The notes below the pieces were generated by a model. The model was not told where the DNA came from. It ran no database searches and saw only the letters and a program-made list of their open reading frames with translations. The translations under genes were made by a program, and so were the position numbers. Shown piece by piece: positions 23,620-36,500 of a stretch of DNA of 64,000 nucleotides. Each line of letters starts with the position of its first letter. Positions within the stretch are counted from its first letter, which is position 1. Origin of the DNA: Marsupella aquatica (lineage: Eukaryota > Marchantiophyta); the NCBI GenBank assembly GCA_973895155.1, contig OZ316891.1, positions 22,568,001 to 22,632,000 of the forward strand, given 5' to 3'.

Positions 23620-23765
23620 ATCCCCCCTTATGTTTTGTTCATTTTTGCCCCCATCCCACTTTGCACCCTCATTTTCAATTATGCCCTCATTTAGAATTAC
23701 CATCTAGAGCTTCACTCTCCACTAGAGGAAGTAGCTTTTGTTCACACTTTATTAGTTAGATTGTC
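23620..23765. repeat. Shortened copy of the repeat at 1322-1930
   Basis: It shares, in the same order, a GTTCAT..TTTGCC block, a TCAATTATG block, AATTAC.ATCTAGAG, and GAAGTAGCTTTTG with ATTAGTTAGAT. The copy at 1322-1930 has about 450 bp more between the last two blocks, so this one is internally deleted. Confidence 0.75.
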
Positions 23766-24449
23766 ACAGGTTTGTTTCAACAGCTTGATTATCAAACTTA
23801 CTGCCCTTTGCATATTTTTCCCGTTTGTCACAGGTTGTTCTGAAGAGCTCCACAACCAAACTTTCTGCCCTTCGTGATATTTTTCAATTTGTCACTGGTT
23901 TTTCTAAAGAGCTCGATTATCAAAATTAATGCCCTTAGTGTTTTTTCTGTTAGTATTTGTATTTTTCAGGGCATTTTGGTAGCATAATGGCTCAATCAAG
24001 AATTAGATCACCTGTTTAGGAAGGTTCTCCTCCACTTTTATTAAAGTTTAGAAAAAGTAAAAATCTCTCAGGCCTTTAAGTATAGTAAGGTCCTGTTTCC
24101 CCAACAGTCCCTCCAAACTCAAGCTCAAGCTCTCGTTTTTGGGGGCATAATATAATGGACTCTAAACAGGACTTTACTGTACACCTACTGCCCCTTTGTG
24201 ATTTTCACTTTGTATGGTACAGGGCATTTAGGAGCAATATGGGCAATAAATGCCCCTCAAAACTCAAGCAGAAGCTTATATGAAGATATGAAGTTTTTGC
24301 TCTTGTGCCATGTCCCCCTGGAAAGAAAACAACTTTACTCCCGAGTTCAGCCTTGGCTTCTCCACACACACTTTATTTATACAAGGGTTTGATTATGCAT
24401 CGCAAATTTAAATTAACGTGTTGAGAATCAAAGATCCTGTCCTAACTAC

Positions 24450-24468
24450 GGGGGGGGGGGGGGGGGGG
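24450..24468. repeat. Poly-G run (19 nt)
   Basis: An uninterrupted G homopolymer just beyond the 3' end of IFT172. Its length may not be exact because such runs sequence poorly. Confidence 0.9.
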
Positions 24469-24551
24469 CGGTTGTTGGTTCATTTCATCATTGGTCTAGA
24501 AATTGGGTGGTCCCAAATGTCCCTTTATCTTGCAATGGTTTGTAGAGAACT

Positions 24552-27500
24552 TTAGTTGGGAGTTGGCATGTTCAATTCGTTTTGGCACCAAGGACAAAAG
24601 TGGCACTTGCTAACAAAGTTGTTCCAATCGTCTTTGTTAGAAGGGGTTTGACATAGATGACATTGCTCCCTGTCTACCTCCAATACTGGGAATCCAGTCA
24701 CACAACAAGCTTCGCTCTCAATCTTCTCTTGCCAATAATGCCAGATGCAAAACACCCAAACCACTTTGTTAGTGTATGACATATAGCATGGGTTCTCATT
24801 TATTAGTCCCTTGCAATCAAGTCAAATTGGAACTCCAGTTCAATTAGTGATCTACAAGTGTTCAACTTTTATACCAGACAAAGGACCGGTGGGCAACCAC
24901 TCCTACTCCTGCTATTCTCATAATCTTGTGCCCATAAACTTTTAGCCAGGTAACCTTTTTCCGGACACAAATTATGCACCAAAACCAATGTCTAGGCAGA
25001 AGTTCTAGACTATAACCCTGCGTCTGGACTGTTCGAAAAAGCATCCAGACTGCCGGTCAGCTTGTTCTCCCATTCCAGACACAGGGCTAGAGCCTAGTAA
25101 CCGCCACCCAGACCTCGGTTATCCTATGCATCCACTATCATGAAATAAGTCATTCCAAGACTATGACACTCGTGAACATACCTTGCATGAAAAGCAAATA
25201 AGGCTGGCTGCATAGATCTCAGTCCCACAAGTATCACAATTTCTGGAAGGCAAACTCCTCTTGACCTGTGGGCATAGAGTAGCCAGGGACAAAGTTTTCA
25301 ATAAATAAACTGATGCTTGTGCAGTATAGGTAATAGATTGTAATCATACACGGAGTACTGTTTGGAGCCTTGACCAAGTGCGATGTACTCATCAAAGAAT
25401 CCAAACCCGGAGGTAAAATCCAAGCACAAGTTCAAACCATTGTGAACTAGATATCCAGTCATGCGTTCAGTCTCTTGCTATCCAACTGCGATAACTTTGA
25501 ATGGAAGTGGATGTTTCTGTCTGTTATTTGATAATTGGAAGTGGACTCGACATCGATATGCATCGATAGGTGTTTCTGTGATTTTCCAAAAGGCATAAGA
25601 AGGCTAAGTGAGATCGGGCATGCTCTCCTTCAACCAGGTCTGATGAAAATTTTCATCGTGAATCTTGCGTCTGATAAAACTTGTGGGGACTTGAAATTGG
25701 CAAGAAGCTGTGGTTAGGTCTGCAAAATTCCTTTCGGATCTACATGAGCAATCTAGGCTAAATCAAGCATACCGGGCCAAATTGACTGCAACTCCAAAAC
25801 TAGAAAGCCACTTTTACTTACAAGTGATTGATCTGAAAACATCGTCTGTCAAGGTCCAAATGTTTGTTATGGCAATCATAGAAGATCTCACCTGCTGGTC
25901 AAGGCTGAGCTGAATAACCCAATCTCGGACCTCCTCTCGTTTGTGTTCTTCAAAAGAGAGTCATGCCATCATAGAGTATACACATGAGTCTCACTGTCAC
26001 TTCCAACCCATGAATGACAGACGGGTCGTGTTCATGTGTGTCTGATTAGCCCGAGTACATTTATAGAGTCTTCTTGCAATGGGTTTGTAGGATATGCATT
26101 TGGCTCCAACGGGTATATATCTAGACCAATTATGAAAGGTGGGGACTCTCTTGAGCACCTAAAACTTCAATCTGGTACAGACACTGTTAACACACTTAGC
26201 TCCAATCTAGAGAATGATGCTAATTATCCACTCCTCAAGAGTCCTTTTGAAGATCTCTCAATACGACAGACATAGTGGTATCTCAGTGAATGTTATCTAC
26301 AATGTTCTCTTGAAGTCAGATCAAGGTCAAAGTTAATTAAAAAACGCACCTTCAAGAAAATGTTTCTCTGGAATGGGGAAATCATGATGGATGTCGCTTG
26401 ACTCAAATCCAGTGCTGTCAATTATGGCCCGGTCCGAAGACTCCTCCATGGCTTCCGTTATGTCTAAGTAGCGATTCAGGAACATGAATGCCATATCCAG
26501 CCAACCCATCTGCATTCTCTTTCGAACAGTCAAGGATAGGGGGCAAAATCCACCTCATCCATAGTGTGTACTTGAGTTACACACAGCAACTCAAGGTCAA
26601 GACAAGTCGACTGAGTGAAAGATACAATTACCTCCGTGCATTTACAATCTCATGATGGATTTTACTTCAGTAAACGACTCGAGTAGATTGTCCGTTAACA
26701 AACCAAGTCAGTGGTGGCCTACCTGTTTGCAGGCCATGCCCGCTTCGTAGAAGACCTTGTCTGCAGGTATGATACCAGCATAACGCAGAAGAGATATGGC
26801 GAGCTTGGCTTCAATCTCTTCCAAGCCCTGCTTTCAATGTCATTTACATGATGAGTAGACGTCAGTTATCTTTAGACCTGATCGTCATAGAATTGCAAAA
26901 TGTATCTTCTAATTTAGCTCTTGTTAAATCTGGCCCCCTTCATTTTAACCGACGGTGCAATTTAGTTTTGGTGAAGGGGGCATGCCTTGAGGAGCCGAAA
27001 TCATCGTGCAGTTTTGTAACGATATTTACAACGAATTATCCAATCCATGAGTTCTGTTCTGGAGAAATATGTACCTTAGTCCTACACGTGTAGCGTAGAG
27101 CATTGAAATGGGCGACCATCAGCAGCGTCTTCAGCTCTATGACATCTATCATCACAACAGCGGTCACTTTATCAGCATCTCACACCTTAAGACCTCTCTT
27201 CATTTCAACCAGTGAAGGGTTAAACAGAAGAAATGAGAATATGTTTAGAATTCACTCTCAGTCTCCTTGCCTAGATCTTACGGACTTAGAATGATTATCT
27301 TACTTACTTGATAGTCCTCCCTTGGTTTCCGGGGAGGTAGTCGCTAGTTGATACAAGATGTTGCGAAGGCTCTGCAAATCCATACAATCATCAACAGTTC
27401 CCATTTTTTTGGCATCACAGCGTTGACCCGAATGAAGTGAGATGTGCATTTCGTGGATTGTTTTGATCAGCCAGACTCGCAACCAATACAGAAACATAGG

Positions 27501-30500
27501 ACTTTACTAGATCGAAAGCATGTGCAAGCAGGATAAGATGAATCACATGGTCAGGAATCTGTCATCATTGTCAACTAGAATCTAGGTTCTCAAAATCACG
27601 AACCGCACCACCCACCCCACATGGACAACATCAGATTAAAACACGGGAACCTTGTCACATGATTGAATGGAGCAGGTATGCAATATACCTGGACTGATTT
27701 TTCGTCTGGCAAGTTATTCTTATCATAGCTGAATATTTGATTTGCAATGGATCTACAAAGATCATAAGTTGGTTGTGTCACTGGTACACCATACTGTGTA
27801 AGAATCTCCAAGGCTTCTGAGCACTGTCATCACATGGTAAATAGTCAGGCTCGCACTAAGTAGAAGGACAAGTGAAAGGCACCACCACCACACCACCAGC
27901 AAAATACTGATAGATATAACTTTTCCTTTACTCAAATCTTATAACAGTTCAACGGAAATATTAGCATTGATTCATGTTGACGTAAAGCTTTAAGTTAGCT
28001 TCTAGGAGATTAAAATAACACTAAAGGTGATCATCCTCTCAGGTTCCTGACCCTCATCCGTCATCAAACATCACACGTGTTCCCCATACCTCCCCAACCC
28101 TCGGAAACAAAAGAGCTACTTACTGTACCCATTAGCGAGGAGAAACAGTGGGGCTACAGTAGTAATATTACGGTGTACCACATGTAAGAAAGAAAGGTAA
28201 CCTTATTGTGTAGTACGCAATGTTGGGCATGACGAAATGAGAATTCTTTTGTTGTGTCTTTACCAAGAAGCGCTGCAAATTCGTGCACCTGCAGAGAAGA
28301 ATTAGATTTCATTAGTCCTTGAAAGAACATGCAGAATTTGATTATGAAAAATGAATTCAACCAGTCAGCTTCAGGAGGTCATAAAAATTAGAATGGCTCT
28401 TCAAGATATAGAACTAAATCTGACCTTTGTCCATTGTTCACGCTGAAAGAAGAGCTCCAAGGCCTCTAATATGTTCCCTGTCTTGACAAGTTCTTCTGCT
28501 GCGCCTTTCTCTTTCAAGTAATCTTTGTACAGGTCTTCTACATGCTATGTTGGTCCATTGTGAAGGGACGGGTTGGGTCAGGTTCTAAGCAGGGTTGACA
28601 AACGGCTCTCCAAGGTTATAATGCAATTGTTTCAATAAGTGCTACTCTTAGTAATACTCTGGACAGCTATTCGTGAAGCAAAGTAGAAAACATTCATAAA
28701 TCCTCCATGCATTTGATCCTCACCCTCAAGAAAATTGAAGCAAATTTACGAAGAGACCAAGAGGTGTCCAATTTAGCCACAAAAGCAAATTGATCGGTTT
28801 GGTTTCAAATATTCAATTCATATGCTGTGTTGGCATGTTACTGTCGCAGAATTGGCCCGTTTCCGGATAAACTATTACTACACAAAAAGCCCACCTTCAA
28901 AAAGCGCGGCAAGAAAATGGGAAAGCGACCAACCTGCTGTAGGAGTGGGGTTGTGGAGCTTGCTATCTTTCGTGCGTTCTCCCAAAGTCCAGCAACAATG
29001 TACATTTCTGCAGCCTGGGGATGTATGGACAGACGTATTTGTGAAACAAGAAGACTGATTAATCATGAGAACCAAAAGCAGGTACAGTGCGTAAGAAGCC
29101 AACGCAATGATCAGATGAGAATGAATGATTCAGTAAATAACACTGAAGTTCATAGTGATCCACCACCCGCCGCACCCCTTCTCCCCCAACTTTCCCTTCA
29201 AGAGAGAGGTCAGCTTTAAAAAGTTGGGTCAGTTGGAGGATCAAACCTCTCTCGCTGCTCCAATATCTTCATATAAAGAACCAGCGTCTTCAAAACTGCC
29301 AGCCTTTTTCAGCCGTTTTGCCACTATGCCGACCACTTCTTCGACACGAGTTTGTACAAAACCTTTCGCCAATTTTATGGCAGTTTTCCAGACCTGAATA
29401 TTCGTAGAAAGGACTTGACATTAGATCGCCATACGTGCCTTTCCAGTTACAGCTGAATGGACTTAATCTTTTAGTTCCATATAAATTGAATTGTGAGTAT
29501 GATGTATAAGGTTGTGAACGAAACATCTACTTACTCACGAAGCAATTTTAACACTTGATTTCAAAGCATGCTTTTCACCTCTTCAAACTGGCAGTAATTC
29601 TATTCGAGCCCCGCACAATTTCGGTGTATGGAGAGGAATACATGGAAAGTCCTACGGGAGCAGTAGAAGCTAGAAAAGCGATGGAACTGGAAAGACAAGA
29701 AGCGAGTAATGTTCATTACCTGCTGTAGATCTTTAAGATTGGGTATGAGGTTCACGTCAAGTTGAAGGTAAACATCTATTGCTGCCGAGTAGTCTAGCCC
29801 ATGTTCCAGTGCTCTTGCTCGAGCCAAAATGCTTTCCGCAGTATCGGATCCTCCATTGCGTCTGCAAAAGTAATTTAACTTGAAGTGATCTCAAAGTCCA
29901 CAGTCTCCCAAACAAGGGAAGGTAGAAAACGGAAAGGACAATAGTATCAAAATGTAGAAGCCTACTTTTGAATTTTCTTACTTTCAATTCCCATTCCCTT
30001 GTAGAATTTCCAACACTTGCTCGGTCCTCAGAAGCCAAAGCATTGAATTGAATCATAAACGAAGGACATAAGATGCTGTCTTAAGCGGCAATGAAAGAAG
30101 ACAATTTTAACGGAAGACCTTCCTCACGTAAACAAGAAGGGATGTCCATCAACCGAGGTATCCCAGGGAGTTCCCTTCTAGTTAGCACAAGTACTAATTT
30201 CCGTGATAAACAGTCCAACGATCTTGTCTAAGTGTTAACACTAAGGCATGTTAAAAGGGTCCACCTTTGCATAAAATACGCCAGTTCCGAGTGCACTTCA
30301 GAAACATTTAACGGTAAGTATTTCTCTGCAACGCGAATAGCATCATCCCATTTCAGCGCGTCTTTGTACATTTTCAATGCAAGGTCCGCTTTTCTGGCCT
30401 GCCCAACACGCAAGGGATTAAAATCGATCGCTGTAGTCGTCTCTCAAACACTTCAAGTAAAGAGGTTTTCGCCTCGACTGACGAGTTGATAATGCGAGCC

Positions 30501-33500
30501 ACCAAATATCTTGAGAATTGTTCATAACTCCTGTGCTCCACTCACGTCCATGTTTCAAGTTTACCTTGATGAAGACGGCTTCTGCTTTTACATACTCCTT
30601 TTGCGTGGTCAGCGCACGTCCTTGAGCAACCTGCACACCACTCGATGCTCTGTCATGGTTACTTGAACGAAACAGTGAGGGTCTTAGTCTTCTTGTGTCT
30701 GTCGCTCTCGTCCCAATTTGAAGAGATTGCAGAGTTGATCTGATATTGTCTTGTCACCCGTGAAAAACGGTGACTTTCTGATTATTGAAACAAGTACTAT
30801 ACTCATGACCCACTAATGGAAAAATGTCTTGATGGCGGCATGAAAGACGATGCTGGTCATCCTGCACGTCCCATCTGAGTCATTCTAATAAGTTTTACAG
30901 AATAGTACCACAGAGAAAAGTTGCTTTTCGTAAATCATTTTGAAATACGAAATTACCAAGGTATTTTGAAATACCTGAACATCAGTCATCGCAGCAGGAT
31001 CACACAAGTCTGCTACTCGCATGGCAGCAGCCCAATCTTCTTGATGAATGTACATGTCAATGGCCTCCCGCGGCTTCCCTACTTTGATGAATGCATCCTC
31101 AGCTTCCCTAAATTGTCCCTCGTCTTCAAGGAACATTGCGTACTTCAATTGCACCTATTGGGAATAAAAAAGGAAAAGGATTTGTTGAAGTCACTGATCT
31201 TGTTAATGCTGCAGTATTGTGCCTGGAAGATTGACTTAAAAAGTAGGTTTGGCAGAGCCCTCTTGTGGAGGAATCACCAGCTCAGCAACTCTGATCCAAT
31301 CACCTCCGGTGACTTTTCTCGATTGCTATTAGGGAGACCTACTTGAGTCCCACTACTTTTGGTATTTTGCCATGTTCTACAAATCTGTCCATTAGGACTC
31401 CGTGGACTTGAAATTGATTAATTTCTTTACTCGTTGGTGCATTTCTTCAAACACTCTAGATTATCACAAAATCTACTCCAAATTATCCTAACAACAATTC
31501 AAATGAACCTCTAAGCTATTGGCAACTGACTATCTGGAGAACTACATAGTCTGAACAGGCGCAGGGCCGATATCCACACAATATAGTACACTTTCAAAAT
31601 TCTTGCCAGAAAGGCCCAAGTGAAACCAGGTCAATCTTTTTTTATTTTCTGAAAGGTGAGGGTGCAACGAAAAGTAGGACATCAAAGTACAGTACTCATG
31701 TCAATTCTTGAGTACTGTCTTTTTGCAGTATATTTTCTATCCCAATGTTTAAGGTGTGTCTACCAGGAAATGCCACCTTACCGATGTGCTCTTGCGACTA
31801 ATACATTCCAAACCGATGCATTTCCGTACTTGAGATGAGAGTCAGGATTAACCTCGGGGAGCTTGTGTTTAAGCGAAGTCCGGCAAAGATCAAATGCATG
31901 TTCGAACGCTCCGGCCCCGGTTGCATACTCAATAGCCTGCTCAACTAGCCCCAGCTTCACAAGGAGCTGGCCCCCTGCCTCACCTCCAAGCTTAACCGCC
32001 CACGCGTATGCAACCTGTTCCAGAATTTTTTCTTAATCTGTGAAATACGAACTGGGATACAACTAGAAAGACAGCAGAAGCGATTGAGAAATGTGCTTGT
32101 ACCTGTTTTGTACCATCGGTTCCTCCAAAAAGTTTTGCTACCCGCATGGCATCCTCCCACATGTTGCTTGCCATGTACATCTGCCGAGATTGTATAACAA
32201 AATCATTCAGGCAGATATCAAGGGTGTCCAACCAAATCGAAGCTAAAAACAGATCTACTCTCGTTCTGATCTGTGCTCTGTGGTGACAATGGACAATTTA
32301 TGATTTTGAAGTGCTAGGAATGAAATGTACTAGCAATAATTCTGTTCATGAGTCGAAGAAAAAATGTCTGTTCACGAGTCAGGAAAAGTTGTTTGTAATC
32401 ATTAACTCGACAAAGACTGTTCAATATTTTTAGTGAAGGGGTGCGGTACATGCAGTGACAACTGCTTTGCGTGCAATGACGAATGGAGAAACAAAAATTT
32501 GTGGAATAGCCTGCGTAGCTTAGTTGTTGGCCCACCAAATGCACAGATTCTCATGAGGGAACGCTACCTTCACAGTGCTCTTCCAGTCTTGTGCGCCAAT
32601 GTAATGCTGTTCAGCTTCCCTCAATGCACCTATAGTAGAATGGAAGAAAAAAATCTGAATTTGTGATCAAGTTGTATGGTAGACTCCGGCAACTTTTCAA
32701 ATACACAACTCTAATTAATGAAATGTATTTAAAGTCACCCACTCTAAATGGGCTAGTACAAGCTGGCAACGGAGCAGTTGACAAAGAGGAATACATGAAC
32801 AAGTAATAATGGAAATGACATTTCCTTTACTTGATTGTTCAGAAGGGAAGACTCACCTTCATTCTCAAGTTGTTGTGCAAGATGCAAGTGAGTCTCCGCT
32901 AGCAAGTCCTGAGATTCAAACATTAACAAACTCGATTGGGCTTCGAAGGTTCAATCAACTAAAATCAGAGAACAATTGCCTCAAGAGAGGATGAGTAAAC
33001 GAAAGAATTCCTTATGCGTGGGGACTTGATTGAGACATAGGAGCAGAATGTTAATACTTCCCCGAATTGATACCGTAGTCGTAAATGAAAGAAGGGTAGC
33101 CAGAAAATACAGGAGAAATTAAAATTATCGATTCTCATGTTCATTAGATTTTCATTTTCAACTCAGGCATATATCCTAAGCCTGTCGCTGTAGAAAAACG
33201 GGGAAACCCGTCGTTCACACTTCAGCGTGGACACGAGAACAGTCTAAGTTCTATACAACAAAAGCCGATAAGGTTCGCGACCTTTCCGTAAGCCTGTCGT
33301 CTTTGAAAAATCATCAGTAAGGTAAGATTATAGTCTATATATGTCTACTTTAAGCCATCTCTTTTTATTTGACCGCCTACGATTAAAAACCATAATGAGA
33401 ATATTACTTTGCGGTGCTTTCCAACAAGGCGAATCATCTCGTCAAACATATGAGCTTTCTTGTACATGTTGATGGCAAGATCAGGCTCATTCGCATCCAG

Positions 33501-36500
33501 ATACAGTTTCTCCGCATCTTTGAAGGATTTAGTAGCCTCTAGCTCACGAGCTCGTTGCAAGAATAGTGCAGATGATTCACCCTCAGAGAGATGAATTGTG
33601 GCGACCTACACAGTTTGAATTCGTAAATATGATAGTGTTCCAGTCAAAAACTTCCTTCCCTTTCATCGGACTTTCCGACCTTGCGTTGCTTGTGGTCCTT
33701 TGTGCAGAGTATTTGTCAAAAAGGCCACATACAAGCAACTCCATTATGTTATTACTATGTAGTGATTCTCGACAGTAGATTGCACACATAAACTAATATC
33801 AAAGAGACTTCACGACACACACATGACAGTAAGGAACTGGATGTGAAAGCTTTGGCTAATATTGAATCACGAAGATATACAGAACATAAACCTAGACATT
33901 CTAACGTCTGATTAACTAACTGGCCGCTGTACTAACTAAGCTTATAAACTAATTCCCCAACAAATCGAGACTATCAGGTAAGTCTTAACTCAATTCAGTC
34001 CTTCGAACACCCACGGAAGGATGCGCAGAGAGGTTCGACTTTTGAATTGAAATGTGCAGTTTAGCAGTAAAGTACTTCGGTCAAGTTGGCATTGGATTTT
34101 AACCCAACAAAAGGTATTTTGCACCATTACATTCCAAGACTAGATAAAAACTCTGCATGGTGAACAACGAACTCTTTTTTTTTCTGCAAGGGATGTTCTC
34201 CGGAAATTGAACTTTGTCCTAACCTTGTGGGCGGCATCCCATTTATCAACACGCATGTACATCTCAACTGCCTCATTTGCAAGCTTGGCACGAACAAAGA
34301 ATTTTTCTGCTTCCGAGTATTGTTGAGCTGCCTCGAAGTGACGTGCAAGTTGTTTGTAAAACGGGAGGCCCACCTTCAGTAGTAGACAAACAAGGACATT
34401 AGGAAGTGATGCCTTTGATGAGTGATAAATAGGAGTATTACCTTAACACTCGTTAAATTTGGGATGCAATTTACACACACACTCCAAAATTATTAATCCT
34501 ATAGAAGTGCACACAAGAGCTCGTTCAAAAAACCAGATGCATGGACCGACTTTGGAGTTCTGTGCCTCCACAATTTGCACAGCCTTGGTCCACTGACATG
34601 ACGCAATTGCAGCTTCAATAGCCTTCGTCCCGCAACCAGCTTCTATGAAGTGGCTGATAGCCGCATCCACCTATAAATGCAACGAATGGCAAATCCTTGA
34701 ATTCGTTGCCAATTTCTAGCCTCAGGCGTTGTGTGAAGTTAAAGATACTGACACCTTTGCGTCAGGCTACTCTTTGATGTTACTCAACTCGGTTTTCCTG
34801 AGCCATTTGATTGCCAAACTTCATAAATTTTCAATGCCATCACTGTATTGGAAGTGCAACGGACATAGTGACTCTGTACAGCTCTACTTACGCTGCCTTA
34901 ATTGCAGGTCCCAGCCTTTCTTGTTCCATTACCTCAAAACGAGCCGAAGTAAAATGTTGGGCTACTTGTACCTGGTACATCCTACACAAATCCTAGCCTG
35001 GTTTCTCTTGGGATTCATAAGCACCTAAAGGGCTTTGTATTAATCTCCTAAAGTAGAAATTCTTTTGTCGTTTGATCTCCATAGTAACATGCACGAGATC
35101 CTCTAGTTGACAAATGTGACAGAAGAAGGTAAGGCTGCTGGTGAATGACAAAAGTTTTCAGAAAGGCAACTGAACCCACACACCTGGTTTTGGGCGACCA
35201 ACCAAGTTCCCCACTCTTCTTCCAAACAAACAACTTCACTAGGAAATACACGACGAGCGAGCTCAATTGCACGACGGTACGCATGACCTCGACAATAAGC
35301 CTCCTTCGCACGGTCATACTTTCCAAGTCTCTCTAGAAAATCGCCTGCCTGTGGGAGACAAAAGAAATATTATGTCAAACCATTTCTGTGCTGTTCAAGG
35401 TACATCTTTAGTTCCAAGAATGACGAAAAATGCGGCGAACTTAAAAAGTGGCTCCAAGGATGCTGCAAATCTAAGAGATATGACCAATATTTACATCTTG
35501 CCTACCTAAATTCCGATTTGGGATTTTAGGCAGGTACACGGAGAAGTGGGTCTGAGAAACATCATTCTGGAACTCCATGTTTCCCTAAAAACCTACCAAT
35601 CATTCGCCTCTATTGAAAATATTGTAGCGATGATACTTCTTCAAAATTCATCTCGAATCTAATGCGAATCTGTGATGGCGTAAACTCGTATTGCTTATCA
35701 GCAAAGCTGATGCATGAGTAATCGAAATACTGATTTTTCGCAAGACTGGATAGAATGAGACCTAAGCTGATGATATCTTACTTTCTCAAACATGCCAGCT
35801 TGTTGCAGTGCTCCTGCTATTGACTCAAGAACCTCGCTCTGCCAATGTGGATTACAGTGTTGTCATTTAAGCATGCTATGAAATGTTCTTATTGCAGAGA
35901 ATTGGTATCTATGAAAGGTCAGTAGATTCTCTCTCTATATATATCCATCATTCCGAGATGCTGAGTTGAATGGAAAACTTGCAGAGCCTAATCAAAGTTC
36001 AAAACCACCTGAAAAGCAAATGAAGGGTGACTGTTTGCACATGCTGCGGCGTGTCCTGGAAGACCGCCATTCAGGAACAAAGAGATTGCGCCAAGGATAT
36101 CTCCTTCTGATTCCTTAACCTTCCCAGCTTCCTCTTCCTGACATAAAATTTGGAATCACGCTTTCAGTCTACTCAACCATTAGCTGCACCTCGTCTTTTC
36201 AAGTTCTAGCTGTTGTGTCAAGAATAAACTGGACCGCTCGTCCAATACAAGTGGTGTCTTGGACATCGAATCCATCCATGGAAGATTTCAAAGTACTTCA
36301 CTCTATCCTTGAGTTAGGCTGGGGCCACAACGATTAATATTTCAGACAGATTATTGGAGCGAGATTATTTGAGTCGCTGCAACCCTTTAATTTTGGGAGA
36401 TCATAATCTTTAGGGTACCTGTCCCGTTTGCAAAAGCCATTCAAAGTAACTCCGTCTTAAATTCTCAGCATCAGGATGGCTGTGACTCTCAGCAACAGCT

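Larger units (their letters stand above)
22222..23940. repeat. Five-copy dispersed motif family (GAAGAGCTCGATGATC)
   Basis: A block of about 38 bp reading roughly GAAGAGCTCGATGATCAA then TTTCTGCCCTTCGTGAT occurs at 22222-22260, 22288-22326, 23778-23811, 23840-23877 and 23903-23940. The last three are spaced about 62 bp apart with a shared TTGTCACAGGTT-like spacer. They look like pieces of one tandem family split by later insertions. Confidence 0.75.
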
